A program made the position numbers and the translations under genes. Shown piece after piece: positions 12,526 through 22,165 of a stretch of DNA of 64,000 nucleotides. This DNA comes from Acestrorhynchus altus (lineage: Eukaryota; Chordata; Actinopteri; Characiformes; Acestrorhynchidae): positions 10,326,165-10,390,164 of the forward strand of contig CM067514.1 of the NCBI GenBank assembly GCA_034509495.1, read 5' to 3'. Below the pieces are notes generated by a model. That model had not been told where the DNA came from, searched no databases, and saw nothing but the letters and a program-made list of their open reading frames with translations. Position 1 is the first letter of the stretch, and each line of letters opens with the position of its first letter.

Positions 12526-15500
12526 TCAGAAGGTGCCATGCTTCCAGATGCTTCTAAAGAGAAGAGCACAGCATAGCAGGGTTGCCAGCACTGTTCCTGC
12601 ACAAACCGGACCAGTCAGAGACAAATCCCCCACTGGAAGCTCTAGATTCACTGACTCTGGTGCCTATAAAATAAGAAAATGTAGAAAACTAGGATGTTAG
12701 AGCAGTGTGAGCCTAAAGTCAGTAACAAGAAGTAAATAAACCAATAAATAAAAGATAAAACACTCATTTAAGCAGGACTACATTTTTCAAGCCTTTTGTT
12801 TTACTTTTGTTCAGCTTTGCTAACAGAAAATCTGAAATTAAGAATCTCATATTATTCAAACATTTGAAATGACTGTGAATAAATTATAGAATAACCGTAT
12901 GAATAGTATAACAAAAAAGGCTTGAAATATGACATGTTAAAGTATATATTTATAAATTAAATTATGAATTTTTTTTTTAATTATATTAGAAGGATTAGAA
13001 ATGTTAATAAATTTGGTTCTGCGCCACCCTGATTTTTTCTTCATTTCTTAGCCATGAACAACACTTTTGAATCCATTAACAATACAGTGCAACATGAAAG
13101 TATTCACAGCACTTCAAATTTTCACACACAATACTGCATGATGACAAAGTGAGAAAAATTTGTTTTAAATCTTTGCAAATTTATTAAAACAATAAAACAC
13201 ATATATAATGTACAAATATAATGTACAGAAGTATTCACAGCCTTTGTAACGACACTTTAAATTGCACTCAGGTGCATACTATTTCCACGGATCATCCTTC
13301 AGATGTTTCTACAGTTTGACCGGTGTATACCTGTGATAAATTCAGTTGATTGGACATTATTTGAAATGCACACACCTGTTTTTATAAGGTCCCATAGTAG
13401 ACAGTGCATGTCAGAGCACAAAGCAAGCATGTCTAAGGAACTGTTTGTAGACCTCTGAGACAGGATTGTACTGAGACACATGGGGAACATCTGGGGAAGG
13501 GTACTGAATTTGTTCAGCTGCATCAATGAGCACAATGGCATCCATCATCCATAAATAGAAGAAGACTGGAACCACCAGGACTTTTCCTAGAGCTGTCCTC
13601 TAAGAAGTGTTCGATTTGAGGAATTGTGCTAAAAAGGCCTTAGTCAGGAAGGTGACCAAGAACCCAATGGTCACTCTGACAGAGCTCCAATGCTGCTCTG
13701 TGGAGAGAAGTGAACCTTCCAGAAGGACAACCATTTCTTCAGCACTCCACCAATCAGGCCTGTATGGTAGAGTGGCCAGACATAATCCACTCCTTAGTAA
13801 AAGACATGAGAGCCACTGGAGTTTGCCAAAAGGCACTACTCATTGCCTAGCCACTACCATTCCTACAGTGAAGCATGGTGGTGGCAGCATCATGTTGTGG
13901 GAAGATTTTTCTGCAGCAGGACCTGGGAGACTAGTTAGGGTTGAAGAAAAATGACTGCAGTGATATACAGAGACATCCTTGATGATAACCTGCTCCAAAG
14001 CACTTTGGACCTCAGACAGGGACAAAGGCTTATCTTCCAAAAAGACAATGGCCCTAAACATGCAGCCAAAATAACAAGGGAGTGTCTTTGAGGCAACTCT
14101 AAATATTCTTGAGTGGCCCAGCCAGAGCCCAGACTTGAACCTGATTGAACACCTGTGAAGATATCATAAAATGGCTGTGCAGGCGCTACCACTATGATCC
14201 TGGGGTCGCAAGTTCGAATCCAAATTCATGCTGCTCACCATTGGCAGCCGGGGTCCAGAGAGAGAGTGAAATTGGCTTGCTCTCCCTCGGGGGGTGGGTA
14301 GGCTCTTCCCCACATCACATAAGTGCACTGCTGGTTGGTGCAGGTGTCTGTCGTCCACTGTGTCAGAACCGGGGATCTGGCATTCTCCTCCAAGCGTGAT
14401 GGCTGCCCGGCAACTGTAGGCATCTGTCACATGACTCGGAGAAAACGTGGATGATTTCTCACCCCTGGCACCGAAAGCATACACATGATGTGGGAAACAA
14501 CTTAGGGGGATGGGTAATTGGCATGTCTAAATTACTAGGGGGTGAAAACTAGAAAATTGGCATGTGCATAGATGCTCACCATCCAGTCTGATGGAGCGTG
14601 AGAGGTTCTGCAAAGAGAAACTTTTGGGAGAAACTTCCCAAAAACAGATGTGCCAAGCTTGTAGCATCATACATTCAAAAAGAATTGAGTGAAATTGAAT
14701 TGAACAATTGAAATGCTGCCAAAGGTGCTTCAACAAATTATTGAGCAAAGGCTGTAAATAAATATGTAGAGGTTATATATTTGTGTCTTATTTTTAATAC
14801 ATTTGCAAAGATTTCAAATGAACTTCTCACTTTTTCATAGTGGTGAAAGTGTGTAGAATTTAGAAGGGGGAAATGAATTTAATCAATTTTGGAATAAGGC
14901 TGTAATGTAACAAAATGTGCAGAAAGTAGCGATGTGAAAACTTAAATCAGGTAGTTTTGTCTTACCAGCAGTTTTTGGATCTCCAGCCAGGAGCACACAC
15001 TCCGATTATGGACAGTGCAAGGGGCTTTAACCATTCTGTGAGGTAGATCTATGGGTAGTGAATCTATTTTACCTGCCTCAGAAAAAAGTAATAATAATTA
15101 TTAATATGGTTGAGTTTTTTTATTTAATTTAATACAGAAATGTTGAAACATTGTTAGAATTCCAATTTAATGCTAAATATACCCACAGTTTTCTGGACGA
15201 AGCAACAGTCTTGGCTCCTTGATAGTAACTTGTTCCCATCCACCTGAATTAGACGGCCTGTGGTACCGGCCATGAACAGGAACTGCTGCCTGCAGAATGC
15301 CTTCCACTGGGCTGAGATAGATCAGGGCAGAGAAACCAGGAGAGATATAGGCTGGATCTTCAAGACTAACAGCTGAATCCAGAAGTACCTATCTCACACA
15401 CACACACAAACACACACACGTATACATATGTATGTTAAGTGCTAATCTGGATAAATAAACTGTAAAATAAAATGAATTACTGCTCCCAGAAGTGTGTTAT

Positions 15501-15840
15501 GTGTATGATTATTGAACAAAAGGAATCACATTCAAAATTATTCAGTTTTAAACATACACTCAAAACATTCTTCATTAATTTTGGCTTAAAAGGACATTTC
15601 CCAAAAAAGACGTTCCTTATTCCAAAGCACATGGGCCAATTTTTTAAAAATGTTTTCTGAATTGTTTATTTCTTCAGTTTTGTATTAGAGCTACTAGGCT
15701 GATGTAATTAAAAAGAAATGGACATTTGTATAATCCAATATATTTGAATGATCTTCTAATCCTAAGGTTCACAAACTTTGCCACTCACAGATGTAATGTA
15801 TAATTTTCCTCAATTAATAAATGACCATGACAATGAAAAT

Positions 15841-15890
<50 letters not shown>

Positions 15891-16967
15891 ACTGTTACCT
15901 CTAATCCTGTGTCCTCCTTCAAAGACGCAAGCTGATACTGGTCCATGTAAACTCCACTAGGCAATCCCTGAACCAGCAGAGTCTTTATAACATGAGGTGT
16001 ATGATCATGCTTAACCTTGTACAACAGCTCCCTAAAGAACAGATGGCAGAATACCAAGTCCAAAACACTTCCAAAATCTACATATTTTCCATCATTAGAT
16101 ATACTAACAGTTGTTAGTATATCTAATTAGCAGATATAATACTAGTAATTTAGTAATTAGTAATTATAAATACTAGTTAGTATTTATACACACTGCACTT
16201 GGTTAGAGGTATTATTACCGATGGAATCCTCTTTTGCCAATGTTTAATGATACAGTCACTGATTCCATCCATGAAGATGCAAGTCCGCAGCTGACTTCAA
16301 CTGAAAGAAACACAGGGAAATTGGTAGTAGAATAGGTTCTACTATACAGTACTTCTTACAAGTGTTTCTCAAACTTTTGCCTTTATAGGAAAATTACAAC
16401 TACTGATAAGATTAACAATACATTATTGTTTCATTACAATGTATATTTAATTACAATCTACATTGTAATGAAAAACAATATTTAAACACTATCTCTACAA
16501 TGAACCACCAAATCTAGCACTTAATCTATTTCTGTACTGTATCTAATTGTTTTATCAGATTATAATTTTGTACCGACACTTTTATTTTGAAAATGGATGA
16601 ACCCAGTCTGCGTAGATACATAATAAGAGTTCAATTTAACCCATATAAATACATATTTATACAAATGATCAAAATAAATAAACTCAATTGACCACTGAAT
16701 CCCAAATCTTCAACATCCCCAAAACGACCCTGACCCTCTGTGAGTCAACACACACACACACACACAGACCAAAACAAAGATCTGCAAATAGAGGACAGTA
16801 GTTCGCTTAGCCAGTAAGTTAGTTATCGGACAGTGAAGTAGACAAAGCTGTCCGGTCGCGTTTCAGTCTTTAACTGACTGTCTTACGTAAACGGTACCTT
16901 TCAGTGAGTCCACGAAACACACGAAACGCAGCACAGTGAGTACACAACACGAAATTAGCTTTAGCAT
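12526..16967 (-). CDS. pigx: PIG-X, stabilising subunit of GPI-mannosyltransferase I
   Basis: ER membrane protein that partners PIG-M to add the first mannose in GPI-anchor synthesis. Coding exons: 16967-16898, 16300-16219, 16031-15899, 15388-15187, 15072-14966, 12663-12526; 732 nt, 243 aa (human 258). The first exon encodes a hydrophobic signal peptide (starts MLKLISCCVLTVLRFVCF). The lumenal PIG-X/PBN1 domain contains GLPSGVYMDQYQLASLKE and VPVHGRYHRP, then APCTVHNRSVCSW. The last exon encodes LPVGDLSLTGP, one C-terminal membrane helix and a short basic tail KHGTF. All match PIG-X block for block. The exon-4 donor needs care: the visually better GG|gtatat breaks frame, whereas AACT|gtgggt joins cleanly to GTAAAATAG. 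The last intron is enlarged by a Tc1/SINE insertion. Confidence 0.92.
13085..14940 (+). mobile_element. Tc1-like DNA transposon, degenerate, in pigx intron 5
   Basis: The terminal sequences are inverted relatives: left gcaacatgaaagtattcaca at about 13088; the right end (about 14750-14940) read on the minus strand gives the matching gcctttgctcaat and aaatctttgcaaat blocks. The transposase reads in broken frames: VRKVTKNPMVTLTELQ, SGLYGRVARHNPLLSKRH, VKHGGGSIMLW, then WPSQSPDLNLIEH near 14120-14150, cut by the SINE just after the DLN-x-IEH block. It is oriented opposite to pigx. It is a pseudogene copy of the family also present at 54.5 kb. Confidence 0.85.
14182..14552 (+). mobile_element. tRNA-derived SINE inserted in the Tc1-like element
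   Basis: A B-box-like gttcgaatc (14212-14220) follows ggggtcgca, typical of a tRNA-derived head. The body contains ctgctcaccattggcagccg and gcttgctctccctcgggggg. Flanks form an imperfect target-site duplication: aaaatggctgtgca at 14168-14181 and aaaattggcatgtgca at 14553-14568. Removing the SINE plus one copy restores the usual Tc1 wording. I recall similar SINEs in characiform genomes; the family name is not certain. Confidence 0.8.
15844..15887. repeat. (GA)n microsatellite beside the pigx exon-3 donor
   Basis: 22 uninterrupted GA units. On the minus strand the intron starts gtaacagttattc and then runs straight into (TC)n. Confidence 0.95.
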
Positions 16968-17019
16968 CTTCAGATCATGTTCAGCTGTTTACTCCGCTGT
17001 TTCCGTGTCGGGCTGGACC

Positions 17020-17325
17020 GGCGATAGATGGGTTTTAGAGGGGCAACAACAGGTCATAGAAAAGGCGACAGAGGAGTGATCGAGCAACAACAACCAGCAA
17101 AAAAGGGCGATAGAGCGGCAACAGTGTAGCAACAACAGGCGATAAGAGAGTAATAGAGGGGCAACAAAGAAGCGATAGAAGAGCAATAGAGTGGCGACAG
17201 AGGAGTGATAGAACAACAGGGGCGATAGAAGAATGATAGAAGGGCAACAGAGGAGTGATAGAACAGCAATAGAGTGATAGAAGAGCAATAGAAGGGCGAC
17301 AGATGAGTAATAAGGGGCGACAATG
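17020..17325. repeat. Degenerate minisatellite, ~9-11-bp units, in the pigx/cep19 promoter
   Basis: Repeated variants of gcgatagaa, gagcaatagag, ggcgacagag and gagtgatagaa fill about 300 bp. Open frames across it on the minus strand (serine, leucine and cysteine-rich) are repeat artefacts. Confidence 0.85.
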
Positions 17326-17496
17326 GAACCGTTAGCGCTGCTGTGCTTCGAAGTGTGAAATAACGAGCGAAAATAACGTGATTTAATTTGACATTTTATC
17401 TGTTTATGAAGCAAACAGTTTGTGCTGTTGGAACATATTCATATAGGTGCTGTTTTAGACAACAAAACACAAAACCGACTAGAGCGAGATTTAAGC

Positions 17497-17509
17497 GTTC
17501 CCTAGCAAC
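17497..17509 (+). promoter_or_regulatory. cep19: X-box-like RFX site at cep19
   Basis: GTTCCCTAGCAAC resembles the RFX X-box (GTnRCC, 0-3 nt, RGYAAC) with one mismatch in the left half. It lies about 65 bp before the predicted noncoding-exon donor of cep19, a ciliary gene, which is where X-boxes of cilium genes are usually found. Confidence 0.5.
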
Positions 17510-17818
17510 CAGTCAGGACGCGCATTGTGACCAGAAGCGGGGCTTTCACAAAGATAACGTTACAGTTTTGCACGGTAATGGATTATTTACCCGTTTAGGA
17601 AAGCTGTGGGGTTTAGCCTAAAATAGTCTAAACATCACCAACTGTGGAATTTAGAGGTAGTCTCTGCTGTCTGTTCTTATTAGTTAATCCTCATTTAAAC
17701 ACCTTTACTTGTGTTGTCTGGCTTTAGGACTGCTGTAAGAGACTATCAGATGTCTATGATGCTGTATAAAGCTTCTGTGTAGTTATGCCTCCTATAGTAT
17801 TTCTGTATTCATCTAAAA

Positions 17819-17991
17819 CAGTGTTGATCAAGCCGAGTTCTGGAGACCCCCACACCCCAAGCTCACTGCAATCCCACACACCTGATCCAGATAATCAGCT
17901 GGTGTCAGAGCTGCAGTGAGTGTGGCAAAGCAGGGGATCCACTAAAATGTGCAGGGCAAAGGGCCTCCAGCACTAGGGTTAAGAAACACTG
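17819..17991. repeat. Palindromic hAT-like MITE (CAGTG termini), copy 1
   Basis: Starts cagtgttgatcaagc and ends gggttaagaaacactg, inverted ends of the CAGTGTTTCTCAACC family. The middle retains ctccagcac and cacacctgatcc. It is located in the first intron of cep19. Confidence 0.7.
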
Positions 17992-18153
17992 ATCTGCTGT
18001 AGTTGTGTGGTGTCCTGCATGTGGTACTCTAGTCAGCTCCTATAAAATTACTGTTGTGTTTTTATCTCATAAAGTCATTCTGCTAGAAGAACACATTCTT
18101 TCATCTTACAGGTCACTTTACTTTCACAACAAGAAGAGTGTAAATATTGCATC

Positions 18154-19029
18154 ATGTCTATAAAGGTGAAGAAATGTGGAGTGACATTTACGCCACCTTC
18201 AATTATAGTTATTTATGAAAATGAAGAAACAAAAAAGCTCCGGAAAAGAGTGATGCCAGTGAGGAACTTCTCTCAGTTCTCAGGTTTGTTCTTATATTGT
18301 AAGGTGCCGAATCCAATCACATTTAACTGCTGTAACATGCTCATTTCATTTGGATCCAGGTGCAGTTTCTGTTTTCACACTTGTCCAAACATGTTCACCA
18401 AGGGTGAAAATGAACCAGAGTCTGATTTAACCAGGTTATAAAGTGCTGCTTTTAAAATACCCTCTTTATTTCAGATACACTTGTATATTAGTCATGGTGA
18501 CCCGATGGTGGCAATCTGAGTTAATTTCTCAACAATTAAATTTTTCTCTGCAAATCACTCTGAATTACTTTGTTTACATATCGGAAAAAAAGGTGGAATA
18601 CCTTTGTTAGTAATTCAGTAGGTAATTTAATCATTAAAAATGCTGCAAATTTCACTTTTGTCTCCCCCAGACTGTGGAAGGACAGCAGAGAGACTGAAGC
18701 ACCTTGCCCGTCATAGTCTGTACCTAGAATCTGTTCCTTTGGCACAACTGGAGAGACTACACAGAATCATTCGTGACCACCTACAGGGTCTCACCTTGGA
18801 GGAGAGTCTAGTTGCACAGCGGGTCCCTGAACCACATGAAGAAGACCTCAACAAACTCAGTGATGAAGAGCTGAACCGCAGGAAGACTCAGATGGACGTT
18901 CTCTTTGAACGTAACCGCCGCCACAAGGATGATCCAGACTTTGTATATGACCTTGAGGTTGAATTTCCCCAAAACAGTGTAAAAGAGACATGTAGCTGGG
19001 ATGATGACCAGTCAGATGATGGTTTTTAA
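18154..19029 (+). CDS. cep19: Centrosomal protein CEP19
   Basis: A small centriole/ciliary-base protein that recruits RABL2 for intraflagellar-transport entry and is linked to obesity in mammals (family knowledge). Coding exons 18154-18283 and 18671-19029 join in phase (TCA G|AC TGT) for 162 aa, close to human CEP19. Recognisable blocks: KKCGVTFTPPSIIVIYE at the N terminus, RKRVMPVRNFSQFSDC, EEDLNKLSDEELNRRK, and the conserved tail DDPDFVYDLEVEFPQ ending in acidic SDDGF. The exon holding the ATG starts at 18112 after a cttacag acceptor; a noncoding exon ending at 17574 is likely upstream. It is divergent from pigx and convergent with ing5, the same relation to pigx as I recall in mammals. The 3'UTR probably runs into transposon remains. 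Confidence 0.95.
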
Positions 19030-19129
19030 CAGACAACTTCAGTAGACCCAGAATGAATCCCTGCAATTATGTTTCATTGTATGTAAAGTCCACATGATTT
19101 GCACTAGTTTACAGGTGCATATTGAGCTC

Positions 19130-19650
19130 AATTTACAACCTCAGGGCCATAGATGCATGAATGGTGACAACACTAAGGTGGGCTACAATGTCTATGATTA
19201 CTCTCTGTACCACTTTGGTGAGCAGGAAAAATGCACAACATGCCCAATCTTAACGCAGCTGGGATACAATAGGCAAAGATCACCTTGGCCAGTTTATCCC
19301 TGGTCAGACTTTGCAGCCAAGAGCACCAATTCATGATCAACCTGTCTTGTGTCAACAGTCCAGGCAAGTGAAGACGGTGATGTAAAGTGATGAAGAGAAT
19401 GGGTTTTTTTTTGGCCCACTTTGGGCTGTTGATACCACTCAGTGTTAATGATGGAGACTATTTTTTGTTGCTGATCATGTGCATTGCTTTATGGCCACAG
19501 TTGACCACTCTAGCAGCCACATCCAGCATGATGATGCACCATGTTTAGCAAGATTTATCTCTTAACATACCCATTTCAACTCATGTGGGCCCAGGTATTC
19601 CAAAGGATCTTAATGTTGAGATCTTGTAGAAACTGGTAGTTTTTAGTATG
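19130..19650 (+). mobile_element. Decayed Tc1-like transposon remnant downstream of cep19
   Basis: Blocks in transposase order but in broken frames: GYNRQRSPWPVYPWS (19250-19300), the cttgtgtcaacagtccaggc block, a DNA run matching the catalytic-domain stretch cagcatgatgatgcaccatg, then ttccaaaggatcttaatgtt and tcttgtagaa. The same wording occurs in the copy at 47.2-47.7 kb. It probably overlaps the cep19 3'UTR. Confidence 0.7.
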
Positions 19651-20013
19651 ATGCTTGCTTGACCATTTAAAAAGATGACGCTGAACATCTTGCAAGAATA
19701 TTGCTAAATATTTATTTTTTATTTTTTATGAAAATCTGTACTGAACAACTAGCCCACATAACAAGGAACATTGTTAAATATATGAAATTATTTCACAGTA
19801 GATGTTTGGTTCTCTGCAGAACTTCCATATTTTGATGAAACTAGCAAAGCAATAGTTTTGATTGTCATACATTTCTATCTACTTGTTTATTGAGGGATGC
19901 ATTTAGAAAGGCAGCATCAGTAAAATGTTTGCGTATGGTTGGAAGAAGAGCCATGCAGGACCAGCAGTAATGCAGTTTGCAGTACAATATAAATGTAATT
20001 CCACATTTATCAC

Positions 20014-20019
20014 AATAAA
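20014..20019 (+). terminator. cep19: Possible cep19 polyadenylation signal
   Basis: This is the first clear AATAAA on the plus strand after the cep19 stop, 985 bp downstream and past the Tc1 remnant. If it is used, the 3'UTR contains transposon sequence. Confidence 0.3.
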
Positions 20020-20527
20020 ATCAGGCATTACAAGGTAATACAACAGCAGTGTAGCGTACATCAGTGCTAACACCACCTAATCTCACTTTGGTAGATCCAC
20101 TGGTATGTTTGTGCTGCTTCCTTATCTATATAATATTTTTTATGTTACAGCAACTGGTCACAAATGGCATGAGATTCCTGTTCTTTTGGATCCTATCAAA
20201 TCATTCACAAAATTCATAAAGCATCTCAGAATAGCTGAAGTGATTCAAGATCAGTGGTAAGAGACCTTAAAAATTAAGGTGATACAGAGGGTTCTTTGAG
20301 AGATGTCATGGAAGAACCATTTATATTAAAGGTGTATGAATGGAGATCCTGATGAAGGTATGAGGAGGTAAAGATTCTTTACCAATTTAAAAATTCTTTT
20401 TGAAATGAAAAGTGGTTCTTCTATGGAATTCCCCAAAGAACAAGTTTAAACACCTTTATTTTTAAGTTTGTTTTACAATTCTGGGGAATACCTCAATTTG
20501 AGAGTGAGTAACACACAAATTTGTAAC

Positions 20528-20672
20528 CAGTGATTCCCAACTCTGGTCCTGGAGGCACCCCTGTCACTTTGAAATGGATTGTTCTTTAGCTGATTACATG
20601 AATCAGGTAACAAAGAATGCTCTAAAATGTGCAGGGTGGGGGTGCCTCCAGGACCAGGGTTGAGAAACACTG
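20528..20672. repeat. Palindromic hAT-like MITE (CAGTG termini), copy 2
   Basis: The left arm cagtgattcccaactctgg then tcctggaggcacccc is mirrored by the right arm ggggtgcctccaggaccagg then gttgagaaacactg. This is a well-preserved 145-bp hairpin-forming element. Confidence 0.85.
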
Positions 20673-20680
20673 GTCTGACA

Positions 20681-21131
20681 TACACTACTGGTCAAAAGTT
20701 TTGGAACACCCAATATGGGTAGTGGACATATATTATTACAGCAGCATGTTGTTAATCAAAATTTCACATATTACTGGTTCACAATCAGCCACAACATTAT
20801 GACCACCTCCTTATTTCTACACTCACTGATTTTTTTTATCAGCTTCACTTACCGCACAGGAGCACTTTGGAGTTCTGCATTAGACTGCTGTTGAATTTCA
20901 CCCTTCTTTCCCCCTGTTCTTCAATGTTCAGGACCACCAGGTATTATGTAAGTGTCACTGTAGTGCTAAGAATGATATATCAACCAAATAATACCTTCTC
21001 TGCTCTGACAGTGATCATGTTGTTATGTGATCTCTTGATTAACAACATGCTGCTCTATAATATATGTACACTACCAGTCAAAAGTTTCAGAACCCATATT
21101 GGATTTTCTAAAACTTTTGCCCAGTAGTGTA
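20681..21131. mobile_element. Non-autonomous Tc1/mariner element with long inverted ends
   Basis: Left end tacactactggtcaaaagtt; right end, inverted, tacactactgggcaaaagtt; both bounded by TA as expected of Tc1/mariner. The inversion continues inward: acagcagcatgttgttaatc (left) pairs with gattaacaacatgctgctct (right). The centre contains foreign sequence opening cacaatcagccacaacatta (20781 on), an end of another transposon family, plus the dispersed repeat also seen at 5.7 kb. Confidence 0.8.
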
Positions 21132-22048
21132 CTTCAAATCAAACACCAGAACATGACCACAGATTATTTTAAAGAATAAAAAGTCAAGTCCTGATAATAT
21201 GTCTTTGGAGTTTTAGTTTTGGTCCTCAGCATAATTGAAGACCATGTTACCAATCACAACCATACTATACCCCAGAGCGATACAACAATGTGAGATAATT
21301 CTCAATGAATATGATTTATATACAAGGGCAGCTGATCAGAGTCACCATGCCCACTCTGAGATACTATGAATACAGGCCTTGCTTGTGGTGTGAAACGGAA
21401 TCAATCATTCTACGGAAAGTGCATTGAAGCTGCTAGAAAAAGTGGCAGATACTGCCAAAACATCATTATTACTATTAATATACATTCAGAGATGGAAACA
21501 AAAGCTTATAAGTTAGCAAAATGTCATGTATCATGAGCTGCTGTTCATCTGGACGGAGTTACAGAAGTAGTCACTTCATAGTGCAAGTAAAAGAAAATCT
21601 TTCTTTAAAAAAATAATAGTAATAAACCCCATCATCCAGCAGGACAGCTGCACTTGGCATCTTTGACATTTCCTTAAACTAAATGCAAGAATGTTCTGTG
21701 CAGCAGTAATAACGCAAACGTAAATGTCACATAAAAGTAATAAAGACAACGAGTAATGGTTTTGGTGCTTTGAGTTCATATAACAATAAAGCCTACACTA
21801 CCTTTTCAGTAGAAGGGGGTATACATATAAGCTTTTACTTCTCATATCTCATCATAAAATTAAATGCATAAAATAGTTACCAGATTACTTGCAGCACAAG
21901 AATAATCAGCTTTTGAATTAACAAAATGGACATGTTTCAAGTACATCAAAAATAAATTTTCATTGTGACCCTCTTTTCCTTTATCATAGTCATATAGAAA
22001 GTATAATATATATACTGTACATATCCTATTTTACCACATAGACAAAAT
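21132..22048. other. Intergenic tail-to-tail spacer, cep19 to ing5
   Basis: AT-rich sequence with no convincing gene. The part next to 22166 is probably ing5 3'UTR. A clear AATAAA on the minus strand was not found here, so the ing5 mRNA end is unresolved. Confidence 0.4.
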
Positions 22049-22056
22049 ACATATAC

Positions 22057-22137
<81 letters not shown>
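22049..22137. repeat. (TA)n(CA)n microsatellite in the ing5 3'UTR region
   Basis: An uninterrupted TA run followed by CA, ending 28 bp beyond the ing5 stop codon. It is therefore probably transcribed in the ing5 mRNA. Confidence 0.9.
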
Positions 22138-22140
<3 letters not shown>

Positions 22141-22165
22141 TAGAAAAGTAACAGAATTAGAAATC

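Larger units (their letters stand above)
16968..17574. promoter_or_regulatory. Divergent promoter region of pigx and cep19
   Basis: pigx reads left from its ATG at 16967. cep19 reads right, with a probable noncoding first exon ending in the donor GCACG|GTAATG (boundary 17574/17575). The interval has CpG dinucleotides and no TATA box that I can place. It contains a minisatellite (17020-17325) and an X-box-like site (17497-17509). The exact start sites are not visible from sequence alone. Confidence 0.65.

Noticed and set aside
14197..14225. tRNA gene
   Set aside because: Only the B-box half of a tRNA-like head is present, inside a SINE body with target duplications; no full cloverleaf.
16989..17414. 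141-codon minus-strand frame, leucine/serine/cysteine-rich, looking like a membrane protein
   Set aside because: It is the translation of the promoter minisatellite, with parallel similar proteins in the other frames, as expected of a short tandem repeat.
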